The notes below the pieces were generated by a model. That model saw only the letters and a program-made list of their open reading frames with translations, had not been told where the DNA came from and ran no database searches. The translations under genes and the position numbers were made by a program. Shown here piece by piece: positions 37,201-51,508 of a stretch of DNA of 64,000 bases (the stretch's first letter is position 1; each line of letters opens with the position of its first letter). The DNA comes from Phyto melanocephala (Eukaryota; Arthropoda; Insecta; Diptera; Rhinophoridae), in the NCBI GenBank assembly GCA_941918925.1, contig OW799237.1:2833201-2897200 (forward strand), read 5' to 3'.

Positions 37201-40200
37201 TTTTAAAAAATTACTTCAGAATATGTTATGGTTTTACTTATTTTGTTTGCTTTGGTGGCATTTTTAGTATTGCAAGAAGAAATTAATAAAATGTAATTTT
37301 TCTTTTATTCTTTGGCTTAACAAACACACAACATTGAAGATAGCAAATTCTTTTATTCGTTAGGTTTCTTTTCTTTCACTTTTATGGATCCAATAAAAGG
37401 TATCATTATTTAACACATACAAGCACATATAAACACTAATAAATAAATATGTGCCTAAGCGTCATACAGCAAGAGATATACATACATACACATTTACTCA
37501 AATGCCCAGTTTGTCAAAATGTTAAAATTGTTATAAACAAATGCAAGTAGGCCTTAAATTTGGGATAATTTCTTGTCGCTTATAACAACATATTACAACA
37601 ATGGCTTTTAATATAAAAATACTTACTCAGTATCTGACAGGGTTTTATAATAACTCAGGTAACTATAAGTAGGCGGTGAATCTGTATTTGACTTTTCACT
37701 GCAGTAACAGACTAATTTGAGTCTACATTAAGGCTTTATTGAAACCAGCAGAATTTTTACTAAGATACAGGATAATGCTGTTTTCAAAAAGATATTGGAA
37801 TGCAGCTAATTAGCAAAAAACCAACGGATTTTGCAGAATCTTCTAAACAAACATTCCGCTGTCTACTATCAACATTATTTCAAATTAAATTAATATTAAA
37901 TATGAAAAAATCATCAGTTTCAACAAGATCTAATGAAGACCATTTTTAAAAATTTTTTTTATAGATATCGCAAAATCTTGGACTACTTTTTAATATCATA
38001 AAATCAAAAAACATTATTTTAACGGTTGGTTAGTAATTATACCAGCGATTGCTTGTCCGACAAATTACTCACGAAGAAAGTCATGATCAACTAGGTTGTC
38101 ACCGAAGAAGGTGTATTTGTAAATAAATTGACGCAAGAACATACACATAAGTAGTAAAATGATTTTAGTCTAGCAGTCGGGTACAACTAAAGTGAACAGA
38201 AAATTCTATGTAATAATATTTCCTCTATTCTTATGATCAAGTTCTCTAATTCATTAAAGCAAGTCGTCCTTGTTGTTTATTAACGAACATTTGTTTTTCT
38301 ACCCTATCAACTTCAGTTGCAGTGTTAATATTTGTCTGTGTTGACGGAATGACTCCTTGTGTATCGCATTGCGATGAAAATGTATCTTAGTGTTGTTTAC
38401 TTTTATCTTTATTTATTCTCGTCTTCTATATTTCTCAATGACAAAACTAGGTAAATATTTACGTAAAACTTGCTATATTCAAGTGTGCTGTTATGTATAT
38501 GTATTTAACTTGTGTGTGTGTATATGTAACCTCTTAGAATGATATTTGTACGTTAATATGTTGACTTTGAAAATGAAGAAGTTAAAGGTAATAAACGATA
38601 TAATATTTACCATTTCTTTACTTTACCTACATATAGGTTTTTGTTGTATTTTTATTTATAAATAAAATAAGTTTTTACGTTAAGTAACATTATTTATTAA
38701 GAAAATGATGCGTCAAAAAGCATAAATTTTGACTTAATTCCTCTTCTTTAATATTTTAGTGGGTAATGCGTTGCAAAATTTTAAATTATTAATTACAGCC
38801 ACCTATAGCGGAAATTTTGAAATTAAACCTATAGCCTGGATTATATATCAAGTAAAAACATTAGCTAATAAAATACTTTATTGGTGTCACAGGAAATGTT
38901 AAGAATTAAAATATTATTATGACTAAGCTTATTAATTAACTAGAAATTTATTTAGATCTTTTTATAAATATAAAATATGTACAGTATTTCGAATAAAGTA
39001 ATATATTTTTTTGAAGTAAATAAAAATTTTATGTATTGAAATCCCCTCAATTCTGCTTTAATAAGAAATTCAATTTAATACAATTATTTTTTTTCTTTGA
39101 AAGATAAAAAAATATAAAAAATCATCATTAAAAATTTTCTGAGGAGATAAAATTAATTTAAAAAATCAAAAAAAAAAAAAATTATAAAAATTTTTTTTTG
39201 CACAATTTGTCATTCATGATCAATCAAAAATTTTTAGAGGAAGAAATAAAAAAGAAAGATTTTTTAAGAAAATAAAACTTAAAAAATATTGGAAGCCAAA
39301 AAACTGTAACAAATTTAAAAAAATAAAATTGGAAAGTAATTTGTGAAAAATGTTTAAGCATTAAATTTATAATAAAAAAATTGTGAGAGAAAGTTTATAA
39401 AAATATATAAATATGTACGTGTTAAAAAGAAATAAAATAAAAAAGAAAATTAAAATAAATTTTATTGATAGTTTTCAAAGAATTTTTTTTTTAGGGAAAT
39501 GCAAAAAAAAAACAATTTTTATGATAAAAATGTAAAAAAATTTTTTAAAGAATATTTATGAAAGTTTTTTAAATTTTTTTTAACTTCTTAAAATTTGTAT
39601 ATACAAATTTTTAAAAGTTATTGATAAATATATTGGTTTGTTTTTCAGTTTACAGTACAAACAGTAAAAAAAATAAGAAATTAAAGAAATGCAATTTTAA
39701 AATAATATATGTATATGAGACTGTTGTGAAAGAAAAAATTGTAAATGTTTTAAAAAATTTAAAGTCAAAAATTCAAGAATGCTATTAGAAGAAGTAAGAT
39801 AAATATTTAAAATTATGTTTTAAAGAAAAAACCTTTAGAAAACTATATTTTTATTTATAAATTGGTTTATTGATATTAGCTTAGGTCCACCGTTATCTGA
39901 AAAACCAGAACTAAAACACGTTCGCAAATAAAAACTATTTAAAATATTTCTAATTCAAAAACAAACAAGTAACAATATTAAAATAAATATATTTCCAAAC
40001 TTTCAGTCAACCCCATCGAGCTAGAGGAGTTACTAAACAAACATATTGTTTTAAGAAATAAAAAAAAGAAACAAACTTCATGTCATAAAATGTTATGAAG
40101 ACATTTGTGTATTTTTGTTTGTCTTGAGCAGAGAAATTTTAACTAAAAATCTAAATAAAAGTGGACATCATAATAATGAAATTAAAACTGTAAATGGCAT

Positions 40201-43130
40201 TGCATACAAGAATGAAAATACTGTTGTTGATGTGTAAATGACAAACATTAGTCAATGACAAATACAACACATACTAGCCTCCATCTCTAATACAACAACA
40301 GCAACAAGAATTTCTAGCAAAAACAATAACAGGAACGAGTAAAAACTGTAGTGTAGAGGAGGGTATTGTATGTTTTTGAAAACAAAAACAAAAACCAAAA
40401 CACAGAAATATACTCAGTAAACACGTAAGTTTCTCTAGAGCAAACAGTGATGCCTGCTTAAATTTAAAAAAAGCACCAACACATTTTTAAAAATATTTTT
40501 ATATTAAGGGTGAAGTATTACAACAAGTTGTTTAACATAATTAGTCCAAATGACATTTTTTTATTTTTAGAGATATTTTTTGCCTTGTTTCTTATTTTTA
40601 AAATATTTAGTTTAAATAAATAATAAATAAAAAGAAATTCAAATTACATTTTTAGCAATAATACTTTTATATTGTAAATTATGGCCCTAATAATTTATAT
40701 TTTAGGAGTAAATAATAATCATTATTTTTACAAAGAAAACATTGTACAATCAGATTAAACCCAATTTTATTCTAAAATTTTGTAAAAATTTAAGGAAGAA
40801 AAATTAACTAAATTCGAAATTTTTATAACATAAGTACGTCAATTATCAATTTTATCAATTTAATTCTTCTCGAAAAACAGAAAAGGCACGTATGTTTGGT
40901 TTTGCGACTTATAACTTAAATTCACGTCTCCAAGATATTTTTTTCCCCAATTTTAGTATGTTTTCTTGTTTTTTTTCCGCACTCACAATTACAGTTTCCT
41001 TGATTTAGATATAATTTTTTTCATAACATGTAGTCAAAATACAGGAGAATATTTCACCATATTTTAAGGCAAGATTTAAAAAGTCAATCGTATAAGTGGT
41101 ATCCTTCTTTTAAATCTTTGCGAGCATTGCATTGTTGCCTTTTGTGTGTGTCTGTGTAGAAGAGAAGATAAGTTTGTCCACAATAAAAGTCTATAAAATA
41201 TGGTCAGTAGAGAGTTACGAATGGCGTTATGAAAACAAATACATTCTTTCTTACGAATTAATCTTCTTAAAAATTTGTACATCATCACAGATCACATAAA
41301 GACATGTTAAATACTAATTTTTCATTTGCTGTTACTATTGCATTATGTGTGCTAGTGGATGTGTGTCTAGGACACTAATATCATGTTTTAGCCACAGCTA
41401 CCCAGCAAACAATTTTTACAGTACTTCAAGGTGAATTAAATTTTTCACATTATAGGGTTATCAAATATTGTTTTATTTCCATCGGTTATGCCTTATCGCG
41501 CAGATTTAAAAAAAAATTTTTAAATTTTGCTAAAACACTTGTTTAATATAAATAATTTTTAACTAATTTTCTATAAAATTTTTATTAAATTTTAAACAGA
41601 AACACCTCGTTAAAAATTATTATTTTTAAAATTATGATTTTTCAAAAATTAATCTAATATTCTTTAACAACTTTTAAATATATTCTATAGATTTAAAAAT
41701 GTCTTACTTTATGACTTTTTGGTTAGCTGGGTATATATTTAGCTGTAGCATTTAATGTATGTGTATTATTCAGTGTTGTTGAAAGTTGTGTTGATGATTA
41801 GTTAATGGTATTTGTGTGACATAAAATATTTTTTCTTTCTCTATGAGTTCATCAGTGCACACTGTGTTTGTGTTTATGACATTGATGACCAACTGACTGA
41901 CTTTGTTTTAATTAATTGTTTTTTTTTTTACTGTGAATACTTAATAATAAAAATTCGAACGTTTTTAATACATAAAGAAATACATAGACTCTCATGTTTG
42001 TTTGTCATACACAAACAAGTCAGACAAACTTATAATTTATTACATAATTATATCGCTAGGATTTTAAGAAAAACATGTAATTACTAGACAACAAGGAACG
42101 GAAACAGGAAACTTAAAGCATGAGAAGACTGTGGAGGTAAATTATGCTTAATCAGAAGCAAACTGTATCGAGTAGTCTATAATAATGTAAACTTTAGAGT
42201 ATTCTAAACTGTAATTTTTTAAACGGCAGAAAAAGGCAACACTTTGGTTCCAAAATATATAGAGCCAAATGTGAAATTTTTTGGTTGGCTAAAAAAGTCC
42301 CAGTAAACTACTTTTGTTTTTAACTAATCGTGTTTTTTTTGTTCAATTATTTGTTTATTAAACATAAATACAATTCAATAAAATTTTTCTAAAATCCTCT
42401 AGATAATACAATGAGACTCAGAAAATTATTTTAGAGAAAAATACCCTGTTTGTGTCAATTTTAATAAACTTTTCTACTAAAAAAATTACTTACTTTTATG
42501 TCATATTCTATCAAGCATATAATTATATTTTCTGTGTGGTCTATTCTAGTTTACTCTATTCTATATTTATTTAAATATTATTCATTTGCCCCCCCTAGAG
42601 GGCCTTTGTTCTATTCCTGTTGGCCCTATGCTGTTATTTGCATTACAACAGAGTGAAGGAATTTTAAACACCCCAAACTGCGTTGTTTGTTGCGTTTTTT
42701 TGTTGTTGTTTTTATCTTTTCTTCATTTACTAACTTCAGCATATATCCGGACAACAGCAGGATAAAAGGACAACAAATATTGCAAAACTTCAAAAATGCA
42801 AAATCATGTCAAAATGCTGTCACTTATGCAGCGCATGGAACATGTTAAATGGCACACACGATGGCTGCTAACAATCAACTTAAAAAAAGTGCAACCAAAT
42901 AAAGCACAAACACGTAAAATGGTAGTTTAGGAGACATTGTGATACACATTACCTTATGAAAGTATGTGTGTGTTTCTGGATTACATGTAGAGTTATTTGG
43001 TGTGTATATTTAAACAATGTACTTTTATTTCTAGCATGACTAAATGGGTTGTGATTAGGGTTTTCGGCTCTAAAATTCCCAAGAATATTTGTTTTCATTT
43101 ATTTATTTCATTCATAATTACAATTTACAT
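31210..43130. other. Long AT-rich non-coding region
   Basis: About 12 kb without a supported gene. GC-richer islets at 31920-32000, 32920-33460, 38040-38400 and 42590-42900 have no recognisable domain or splice context. The 42590-42900 islet has complex, non-repetitive text (for example CAGGATAAAAGGACAAC and GCAGCGCATGGAACATG) of the sort found in fly intronic regulatory DNA. Extreme AT-rich, A-run-rich text fills 39000-39850. Confidence 0.45.
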
Positions 43131-43554
43131 TCTGATTTTTTAACCCATTATAGTGTAATAGACCAGAGTCTCTGGCGGCAATCAATCCGGCAACATACAG
43201 GCAAGGAGGCTATAACACTACATACTAGTCCAACGACCTTGTTTTTATTTTTTTAATTACTTTAAGTGAAAAAATTTTATAATTTTTTATTTTGTATTTT
43301 TTTTTTTTGATTTGATAACATTTTCTAAATTTTTAGTTACATTTCTTTTAAACCAACAAATATAAAAAATTTTCTAATAATAGAACATTTTGGATAAATA
43401 TTCATTAACACGAAATCTTATTAAATACAAAAAAAAATTATTAAAATATACATTTTAATTTACAAAATTTTCATAAAATTTTAACAAAGAAGTTTAGTTT
43501 TTGCTTAAAAATTAAATTCAGCTCCAAACCTTAAAAATAAAAAATTAATGTTTT

Positions 43555-43800
43555 TTGTATGTCCTCTATGCGCTCCTAAACCACTGTCTCCTAAAGACAA
43601 CCGCGATGATTTCTTTGAGAAAAAGTGGGCAGTACCACTCCCAAACCAAGTAAACTTTTTTCTTAACATATTTCAAAAAAACCATTTGTTTTAAACTTAT
43701 TTTTAAAATGGTTGCTCTGACCTTTAGTACGGAAATAAACTCTAGTGATAAAAAAGGGTAGTGCCACGCCTATACACATTTTTTTAGTTGACTTATTATA
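43555..43800. repeat. Possible dispersed-repeat remnant (GTGCCACGCC type)
   Basis: Segments GTGGGCAGTACCACTCCCAA and GGGTAGTGCCACGCCTA lie about 130 bp apart. Similar 'gtgccacgccc' text is a frequent component of dispersed repeats in fly genomes. 45830-45990 has comparable 'ccgcccacctcccata' text. I cannot name the family. Confidence 0.3.
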
Positions 43801-46160
43801 CTTTACTGGTTTTTATAAAATTTTGCGTACACATTGAAATCATGAAACAAAACAACTCAGTCACGAAAAAATTTTTATAATTTTTATGACTGTAATAATT
43901 TAAAAAATCTGCGGGGAATTGCTAAAGTACTGACGTACATATATTAATAAAAATTATGTCAAGACGATGTCTTAATAAAGAAATTTCTTCCAAACATGCA
44001 ATTTTACAACTGAAATCGTGCAAAATTTTGATGACATGGACAAGATTCCAACAGGTGATATATTTTTTCCCCTATTAGTATTCAGGCGACGCGTCGCGAC
44101 ATGCTGGTAGTTATTAACAATTGAATTTTAAATAGTTAGACGACAAAATGAGGAATTTGTAAGAAAAAAAATTTTGAAAAAATATTTTCAGGGTCAGCAA
44201 TGTGGACAGGATTCAGCTAATAATTTTCGTTTATTCATAATGCTGTATCATTGACCTTCACTGACTTAAACTCTGGGAACTTAAAGACATCCTTCAACGA
44301 TTTTCTATTTTATTAAATATTTGCGGTAAATTTTTATTCAGAAAATACTGGCCGTACATTTTTTCAAATCCCTTAAATGTATTTATTATTCATGGTATTA
44401 AACCCCTTGTTTATAAGTCAGTGTTTTTATGTTCATTTGTCTTGCATTCTGATAATAATCCGTTCTCGGCACAGTGTCTCAACTAATCTTATCATAAATA
44501 TTTTTATTTTCATTAAAAAAAAATATATTTTAAAAACATTTTATTTATTTATTTTTTTCAATATGCCTTTATCTTTAAAACAACAAACTTAAAAATAAAA
44601 TGTTTATAAAATGTTTTTGAAATATATTTGAACAAATTTTTTGAATGAAAAATTTGTAACAAAATACATTTCGAACCCAATTTAAATTTTATTTAATTAA
44701 TTAAAAAAATATTTAAAGTTTTAACTAAGGATTGTAAAACCAAATATTATACATACATTTTTTTAAAAAGATTTTGTTACAAGAAATAATTTTTATGAAT
44801 CCCTTTGTTCAATTAAAATAATAGATTACACCAACTTTTAATTTAAATACATTTAAATAACAACAAATCGAACAGTTCGATATCCGGATATTGGTAAACG
44901 ACGGATATTTTTAGCTGTAGTTTGTAAATAATCTTATAAACTAAACAAACTACGGTGCAAAAATATTCTAAAATTTTTTTCAGAATCTTCTTGTTACATA
45001 TACAAGTACGAGTAGTAGTGGTTCGTTACATTCACTTTCGCATGTGTTTAAAAAAATATTTTATTTGTTACATGTTTTTATAGATGAATGTGATTTCAAT
45101 GTTGTTAGATTGTGTGGCACTTTTGGTAGACCGCATAACCAGTCGCATGCAAATGTGGTCTCTAAAAAAATGTTTATTTTTTCAGTGTGTGTGTGTGTGT
45201 GTATGACTTTTAATATTATTTACATAAATCCAGACACGATGACGCATAGCATTTATTTGAATAACTAAGCAGCAAACAAATAGTAAAACAAAAAATTTAG
45301 GACCGAAATGTATATGATTATGTTATCAAAATCATTCTCAGAAAAGTAATCAAGACTTGATCTTTTACACAGTAATTAACACAATATTATTATGGGTCAT
45401 ATTTACAAATTTTAAAATTATTTAAATATTTTTCTATATCATATAAAATATATTGCATGAAATCTAATAACACTTAATTAATATTCTTCATTCAAATTAT
45501 AATTTTGCCATTTTGACAAGTGTGCTTTCCTAATTTGTGTTTTTTTTTAAAAGTGCTGGTACACCAGTATTGAAGTGACTATTTGTTGTGTTAACAGCAT
45601 AGCAGTGTTGCCGATTTCTGCGTAGTTAATCCGAAATGTAAATTTAAAAGTTCTGATATAAATTTAATAGACTTTTTCAATGCTTCAAAATTTTAATGAA
45701 AAATTTTAAGAATTATTTATAGTAATAGCCCTCAGTCCAGTCTAGGGATTAAAAAGAAAGATTGTTGTCGGCAATAGGGTGAAATTTTTTTTTTTTAATT
45801 TCACAGCATGTTCTAATGACCTAGGAGGAATAAAAGGCACTTAATATTTTTTTAAAATTTTTACCGCCCACCTCCCATAATATGTTCATATTTATTTTTC
45901 CATATCTGAAGAACTATAAAAGATGGAGTTTTGACATTCTAACCAATAATCGGAGAGATCTCACTAGTGAGCGTGACACCTTTCATACTACGTATTTATT
46001 AATAATTTTATAATGAAAATATATTTTTACTGAGAAGCTTCAAATTATGGCCAATTAACAACTAACCGCTTCTTTTTATTTTATTTGATAGCCCGTTTAT
46101 TAGTTTTAAACTTCAAACTATTTAAGATAATATTGTTTTAATCACTTTTTTGAAATAAAT
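43800..46160. other. AT-rich non-coding DNA
   Basis: No gene recognised. A GT microsatellite is at about 45186-45202. Confidence 0.5.
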
Positions 46161-46189
46161 ATTTTATATTGTGGGATACATTTTAGTGC

Positions 46190-46490
46190 TCCTTAATTCT
46201 TTTTTTTTTACGAAATTCCAATATCTCTGCACTGGTCTCATCTCCGACTTATTGCCAGATTTTCTACAAAATCTATGTTATTGTTTTGATGCTACTCCAG
46301 AGTTTTCTTACCACAGTGACATGATGCCAAATCGGGCCCAAAATATGTGGACACCTTGTAGTGCTCTTTTATAAAAGAAAAAAATCCTTTGGTGTATATT
46401 TCAGTATTTATTAGTCCCACTGGATTTTTTTCCCCGTAATTGCATAAAGCTTGCCGTATAAAAATTTTTTTCAAAAATTGGGTAGGACGG
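46190..46490 (-). pseudogene. Tc1/mariner-superfamily transposase relic (PDLASCH type)
   Basis: The minus strand from about 46474 reads FIKEHYKVSTYFGPDLASCH, continuing CGKKTLE, then (other frame) HQNNNIDFVEKSGN and MRPVQRYWNFVK. This order matches DDE transposases in which the second catalytic Asp sits in 'FWPDLASxHY' and the C-terminal block is 'RPIExYWA..K'. It is a different lineage from the FQQDGATCHT relics. A frameshift and an in-frame stop follow the PDLA block, and the N-terminal two thirds are gone. Confidence 0.6.
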
Positions 46491-46499
46491 TATTATCAT

Positions 46500-48495
46500 C
46501 AGCACTCTTTGAATGGTATTTTAGTGTTGATTGTTATTATGATGATATGATGAGTTAAATAGATGTATTTAACTCATATGCTGTTAAAAAGGAGAATTCG
46601 ATAATTATATAATTATTGTATTTATATTTCCTACCATAGTTGAGTGAGAACACAATTTACTTCTATAGTCTTTTTCTGTTGTTGTAATTCTTTTTTTTAT
46701 CAAAACTTTTTTGTTAAATTTTTTTATTATTATTATTGCGATTTTTATATAAATAGAATATAATTAATGAAATGAATATTTGCTTAACTTGGCAACACTA
46801 CTCAGATTAAAATGGAAAACAAAACCACACGACTAAGGACCCTAAGTCGTGCGTTTTATGTTGAAACCATTTGCATGTAAAAAAGAAACAAATTTGTATG
46901 CGAATATTAGGTTTTTTCTAAAAAAATATTTGACACTTGTATTATCTTTAAGTTGCAAATTTATACATAAAAATATTAATAAAAAAATGAACAAATCTAC
47001 AAGAATACTTAAAATAACACATGCATGCACTCTCTCACACACACACACACACTCACAATCAAATTTGTATATCCTTCCTTATTCATAATAATATTTTTAT
47101 GCAACATTTGCATATGCACCATTGAGCAGGAGACGACAACTTTTCGCAACAGCAACAACAACAACGTAAGGCGAAAAAGACAAATAAAATTAAAAAGAAT
47201 TAAAGAAACAAAGAAATTCATACAAATATGTGTAAAAAGATTATTGCGTTATTTGTAGTTGTATAATGTTGTGTGTACAGATGTTGAGCTGCTGCTACTT
47301 TGAAAGAGAACATTTTGTTGATGTTGTTACAGGCATTGTTGTTGCCACTGCAAGTGTGTGTGTAAATATTAAAGCAAACACATACTCTTTTTGTGCAATA
47401 TTTATGCACATTTGTCCTTTCTTCCTTTAAGATTTGCATAAATTTCGTAAACAGTAAAACTAAGAAACTTGTAAGGAAAATAAAGAAAAAAAAATTCAAT
47501 TCAAGGATCAGCGTAAGAAAAAATATAAGGAAAACAGTCTTATAAGGAAATATGACATGAGGTATGTGTGTATGAATGGAATATCCCGAATGGATATAAG
47601 ATACTTTTGTAAAGATAATAAATCTTGCCATAAGATTTATATTTATATTGAAACTGAAGTAAGTATTTTAAACACGCAAACGTTTTCAATGCCTCCAGAA
47701 ATGTTAAAAGAATGGCTATTTGTTTGTATAAAATAATCTTGCTCTTGTTTGAAGTAACCCATAAGGAACTAAAACTAGTTTTCAATTAATTAAATTATTG
47801 ATTTTAAACTAGGAATTTGAATTTGCAGCAGCAACTCAATAATATTTAATATTAATCCTTTGAAGTTAGGCCAAAAAGGTCTTAAGCTTTTTTTAAAAAA
47901 TACCTATACTAAACAGAAAATTAATTTTTTCGAATTATTGCCTAAACAGCAAATGATTATGATTGGAAATGGTTGTAGTAGATTTAAGACATTGATAGAG
48001 AGTGAAAGTTAAGTTAAACTTAGACAAAAATTTACAATTAAATTTTTTGACTTAACACTGTTTTGCCTAACATCAGAAAATTACTCCAAGTTGCCAAAGT
48101 CATATAAGCTATATCTTAACTTTTTTTCTTTCATTTATTTTGAATAAAAAAAATAATTGGACCCCATTTCACTAGAAAAAGAAAAAATCAAAAACTATTT
48201 TATTTTAATAGTGAATAAATAAAATAAATTGTTTAATTGACAACCCAATTGAAATGTTGTATCGCCATAATATTTATAAAAATTTATAGTCTTTCACCTT
48301 CGGTGTTGCAAAATTATTTAATCTTCTTTTACATATTTTTAAAATGCTCTATCAGATTCATACAGGGATGGAAAATGGAAATTTTCTGCGGTATCAAGGA
48401 ATTATTTTAAGTAATAAATAAATTATAAGTAATTAAAATTACTTCCAATTTATGTTAAAAATTACGTAGTTAAATCTAACACCTATTTTGTTATT
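46500..48495. other. AT-rich non-coding DNA
   Basis: A CA microsatellite at about 47036-47056 and CAA repeats at about 47150-47165. Overlapping open frames here on both strands are microsatellite- and AT-driven, so I list none as genes. Confidence 0.5.
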
Positions 48496-48539
48496 ATTTC
48501 TAATATATTGTATTTGCATATGCTCAGTTCCATACTGCA

Positions 48540-48606
48540 ATATAAGACTTAAAGTCTTGTGTATGGGACATCAAAAGGAAATACAAATAAATAAATAAAT
48601 AAATAA
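48540..48606 (+). repeat. AAAT microsatellite, possible non-LTR 3' tail
   Basis: The text ACTTAAAGTCTTGTGTATGG is followed by five or more AAAT units. A short non-repetitive 3' end running into a tetranucleotide tail is typical of non-LTR retrotransposon insertions in flies, but no upstream coding relic was found, so a plain microsatellite is the alternative. Confidence 0.3.
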
Positions 48607-48868
48607 AATTTGCAAATTATTTTTTTTTTGCTCCCAACATGAGAAAAATATAATTATAATTCCAGAAAAAGATAACACATGTCTCTTTACTCTGCTTAAA
48701 CATTTTTCAGCAAAAGTAAAATTTTATAAAATTTTCCATTTTGGATTTTTTTCACTTACTTAAATTTTTATGTTATATGGCGTTAAATAACACAAAAGTA
48801 TAGTGTTTCCTCTTAGACATAAAGAATTTTCGAGCTAGAAGTAGAACTATTTGTCATGCCCATGAAAG

Positions 48869-49998
48869 GTGTTTGGCATTTTCTTTAACTTTAATACCTT
48901 GGCAAATCTCCATGACTAACACCACAACAACGTTTACAAATCGTGGACATTTATTTCGAAAATTTGCGCTCTGTTCTCTAGTTTGCTTGATCTGAGTAGG
49001 TAGTTGGCAATACTATGGATCAATTCATGGCCACATTTACGCTGTTAGATACTATTCACCGAAATCTATCCCATAAAGTGCGTAAATAAGAAACCAGCAC
49101 TGCTGTAGATGAGAGTGTGACGGAGAACCCAAATTTATCGATCTGACGCTGTTTTTAAAAACTAAATCTCTGCCCATCTACTATTAGAAAAATATTTCAA
49201 AAATATCTTGGCCTAGATTCAAACAAAATCTAACTGGTGTAACAATTAAAGCCAGCGGCTCATCAATTGCATGGCGTGTTCGGTGAATTTGCTAAAAAAA
49301 TCAATCGGAAGTTGAGCCAGATATTTATCGTTAAATTATCTTCAGCGATGAGGTTTATTTCCGGCTTAACAGGTGTGTAAGCATGCGCAATTATCATTTT
49401 TGAAAAGAGCACAATCCTCATTGGACTCATAAGGCTCCATTACATCTCAAACAAATGACTGTCTGGTGCGGTTTATACTTATGCCGTTGTAGTCATCGGG
49501 CCATTTATCTTATAACCCGAAAACATTGCCAACAGGCAAATGTTTCGTGGTTTTTTTTATTTATTTTGTCACTGTAAATCTTTTGTAGCAGAAAGGTTCC
49601 AACCAGATGACGCAACAGGAAATACATCTCGTGAAACCAACACTTTGTTGAGCCAAGGGCTTGGTGATTATCTTAGGCAATGGACCTGTACATTGGACAC
49701 TACGTTCATGTGATTATACGTCTCTGAATTACATCTTGAAGGGGTACTTTAAACCTCTGTCTTATGTTGATAAACCAGTAACTATTAATTATTTAGAAGC
49801 CATCATTTGTCATACTATTGACAAAATAAGAGCGGTGGTGCTCGAAAAAGTTTGTGCAAAATTTGACCGATCAGAAAATGGACACATGCCAGAAATGATT
49901 TATTTTTAACTTATAAAACCAATATTTTGTTAATTCAATTGAATTTGTTGCGTTTTATTAAAAAAAAAAATGTTTGCCTCTAAAAAAATACCAAACAC
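48869..49998 (+). mobile_element. Tc1/mariner-superfamily relic with candidate TIRs
   Basis: The left end GTGTTTGGCATTTTCTTTA (48869) and the reverse complement of 49981-49998 (GTGTTTGGTATTTTTTTA) match at nearly every position, bracketing about 1.13 kb, the normal size for this class. The broken transposase between them is in forward orientation. The TIRs differ from those of the 1973-3746 element, so this is a separate family. Confidence 0.6.
48923..49908 (+). pseudogene. Broken Tc1/mariner transposase (48.9-49.9 kb)
   Basis: In gene order, over several frames: PQQRLQIVDIYFEN-like text near 48925 (N-terminus); ESVTENPNLSIRR at about 49110; IFQKYLGLDSNKI at about 49200; FSDEVYF with the first catalytic Asp at about 49345; HNPHWTHKAPLHLKQMTVWC at about 49405-49470; GPFI; FQPDDATGNTSRET at about 49600, where the usual FQQDGATCH block carries substitutions; then GPVHWTLRSCDYTSLNY and a C-terminus ending GHMPEMIYF at 49905. 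Nearly the whole protein of about 340 residues is traceable, but frameshifts and stops disable it. Confidence 0.75.
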
Positions 49999-49999
49999 A

Positions 50000-51508
50000 A
50001 ATGATACGAAAGAATAGACGATATAAAATGCAAAAGAGATTGAGTGAGTGATCAAGTATTTCTTTAATTGTTTTAAAAAAATTTTAAACTTATTCCAATA
50101 ATATAAATATTTTATAATTTCGTATTTTTAAAAATAGTTTTATTTGAAAGTATCCAGAGGAATTAATTTCGTCATCTTCCCTATCATTTCATAATAACGC
50201 TTTTGTATCACTTAATCCCCCAGTGGTGTTTGTTAAAACTCAACCTAAAAATAAAAGATTAACGAAACCACATTGTGGGGCAAAGGATAGAATAAATTTA
50301 TTTGTCAGCAAGAAATTTTCATTGTAAAAAATTACCACAAGATTGTCATTCAATCCCTTAATTAAAAAAGTGACATTGAACTCTAATCACTTGTACTACA
50401 TATCGAACAAAAAATGGAGTATTATTGCTGATTGATGGCTAATAATCCTGATTAAAGAAGTCAAAAGGAATTTTTTTTTGTTTTACAAAAATTATACTCT
50501 CATGTTTAATAATCTTTCGGCCTTATGAGCACAAAGAAAAGAAATTTGCTTAAAAAAATATAAACAAAAGAACAATGCGATGAAACAAAACTTATTCCAT
50601 CCATCTTTCGCAGCTTCAAGGCAAGTGCATTAAAAACTTCTATTTTTCCACTTTCATCTCTCAACACATTGAGTACGAATTTTTACAAAAACTTTTAAAA
50701 AGCTTTAGTTTTACACCAAAAGACACAAATGGACAAAATACCGAAAGTACTTTGTAACGCTGTAAGTAGCAACTATTTTGCTTTAAGTTTTCTCAGTGTA
50801 TTAAATATTATTTTACAACAAAATTTTTGGTGGTAACTACAAATTGTGTTTCCTTTTTTTTCTGTTCAATTTACATCATATGGTGGCAGCAAAGCAACAT
50901 CCGCCATAACCCTGGGCACTTTTGCAATTAAGGCGAAATTTTTGTGGTGTAATATGGCACCATACAACAACAACAACAAAAAAACAGTAAGAGGAAAAAG
51001 AGAAACACTTTCAAACAAAAAACTTTTAAATGGCAACAACAACAAATATTTTGGCAGTATTTTTCTCATGCTAATTTCATATATTCCCTCGGGTGTTGTT
51101 TGATACAGAAATTTTACTGTAATTTAACACAAATTGCATTTTAATTAGATGCCAAAGGAGAAAAAATGGTTTTCTAAATTTCAGCATGTTTTGCAAGTCT
51201 TTGAAAAAGTTGTAATGATTTTGTTGCTAATTCAAAGTGAAAGTTAATTATGTTTTAAATATTTAAGTTTTGCAATAATATCGCTATAACAAAATCAAAA
51301 AATGAATACTTACATTGGGAATACAGATAATGTATTAAACACAGAGCAAACAATTGTATGTTTATTTTAAATTTTAACTAAAAATTAAACTGTGAAAAAA
51401 AAATTTCGATAAATTTTGTATTAAAAAATTTACATAAACTTGCTAAAAATTAAATAAAAAATATGTGTTTTTAAAATTCAAAAACACAAAAATTTTCTTT
51501 CTTTCATA
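50000..51508. other. AT-rich non-coding DNA
   Basis: No gene recognised. 50620-51080 has more complex text with CAACAA repeats and could be an intronic regulatory segment; this is only an impression from composition. Confidence 0.45.

Noticed and set aside
47009..47785. Several overlapping 60-137-residue frames on both strands
   Set aside because: Composition follows CA repeats and AT-rich DNA; no motif, and frames on both strands are equally open.
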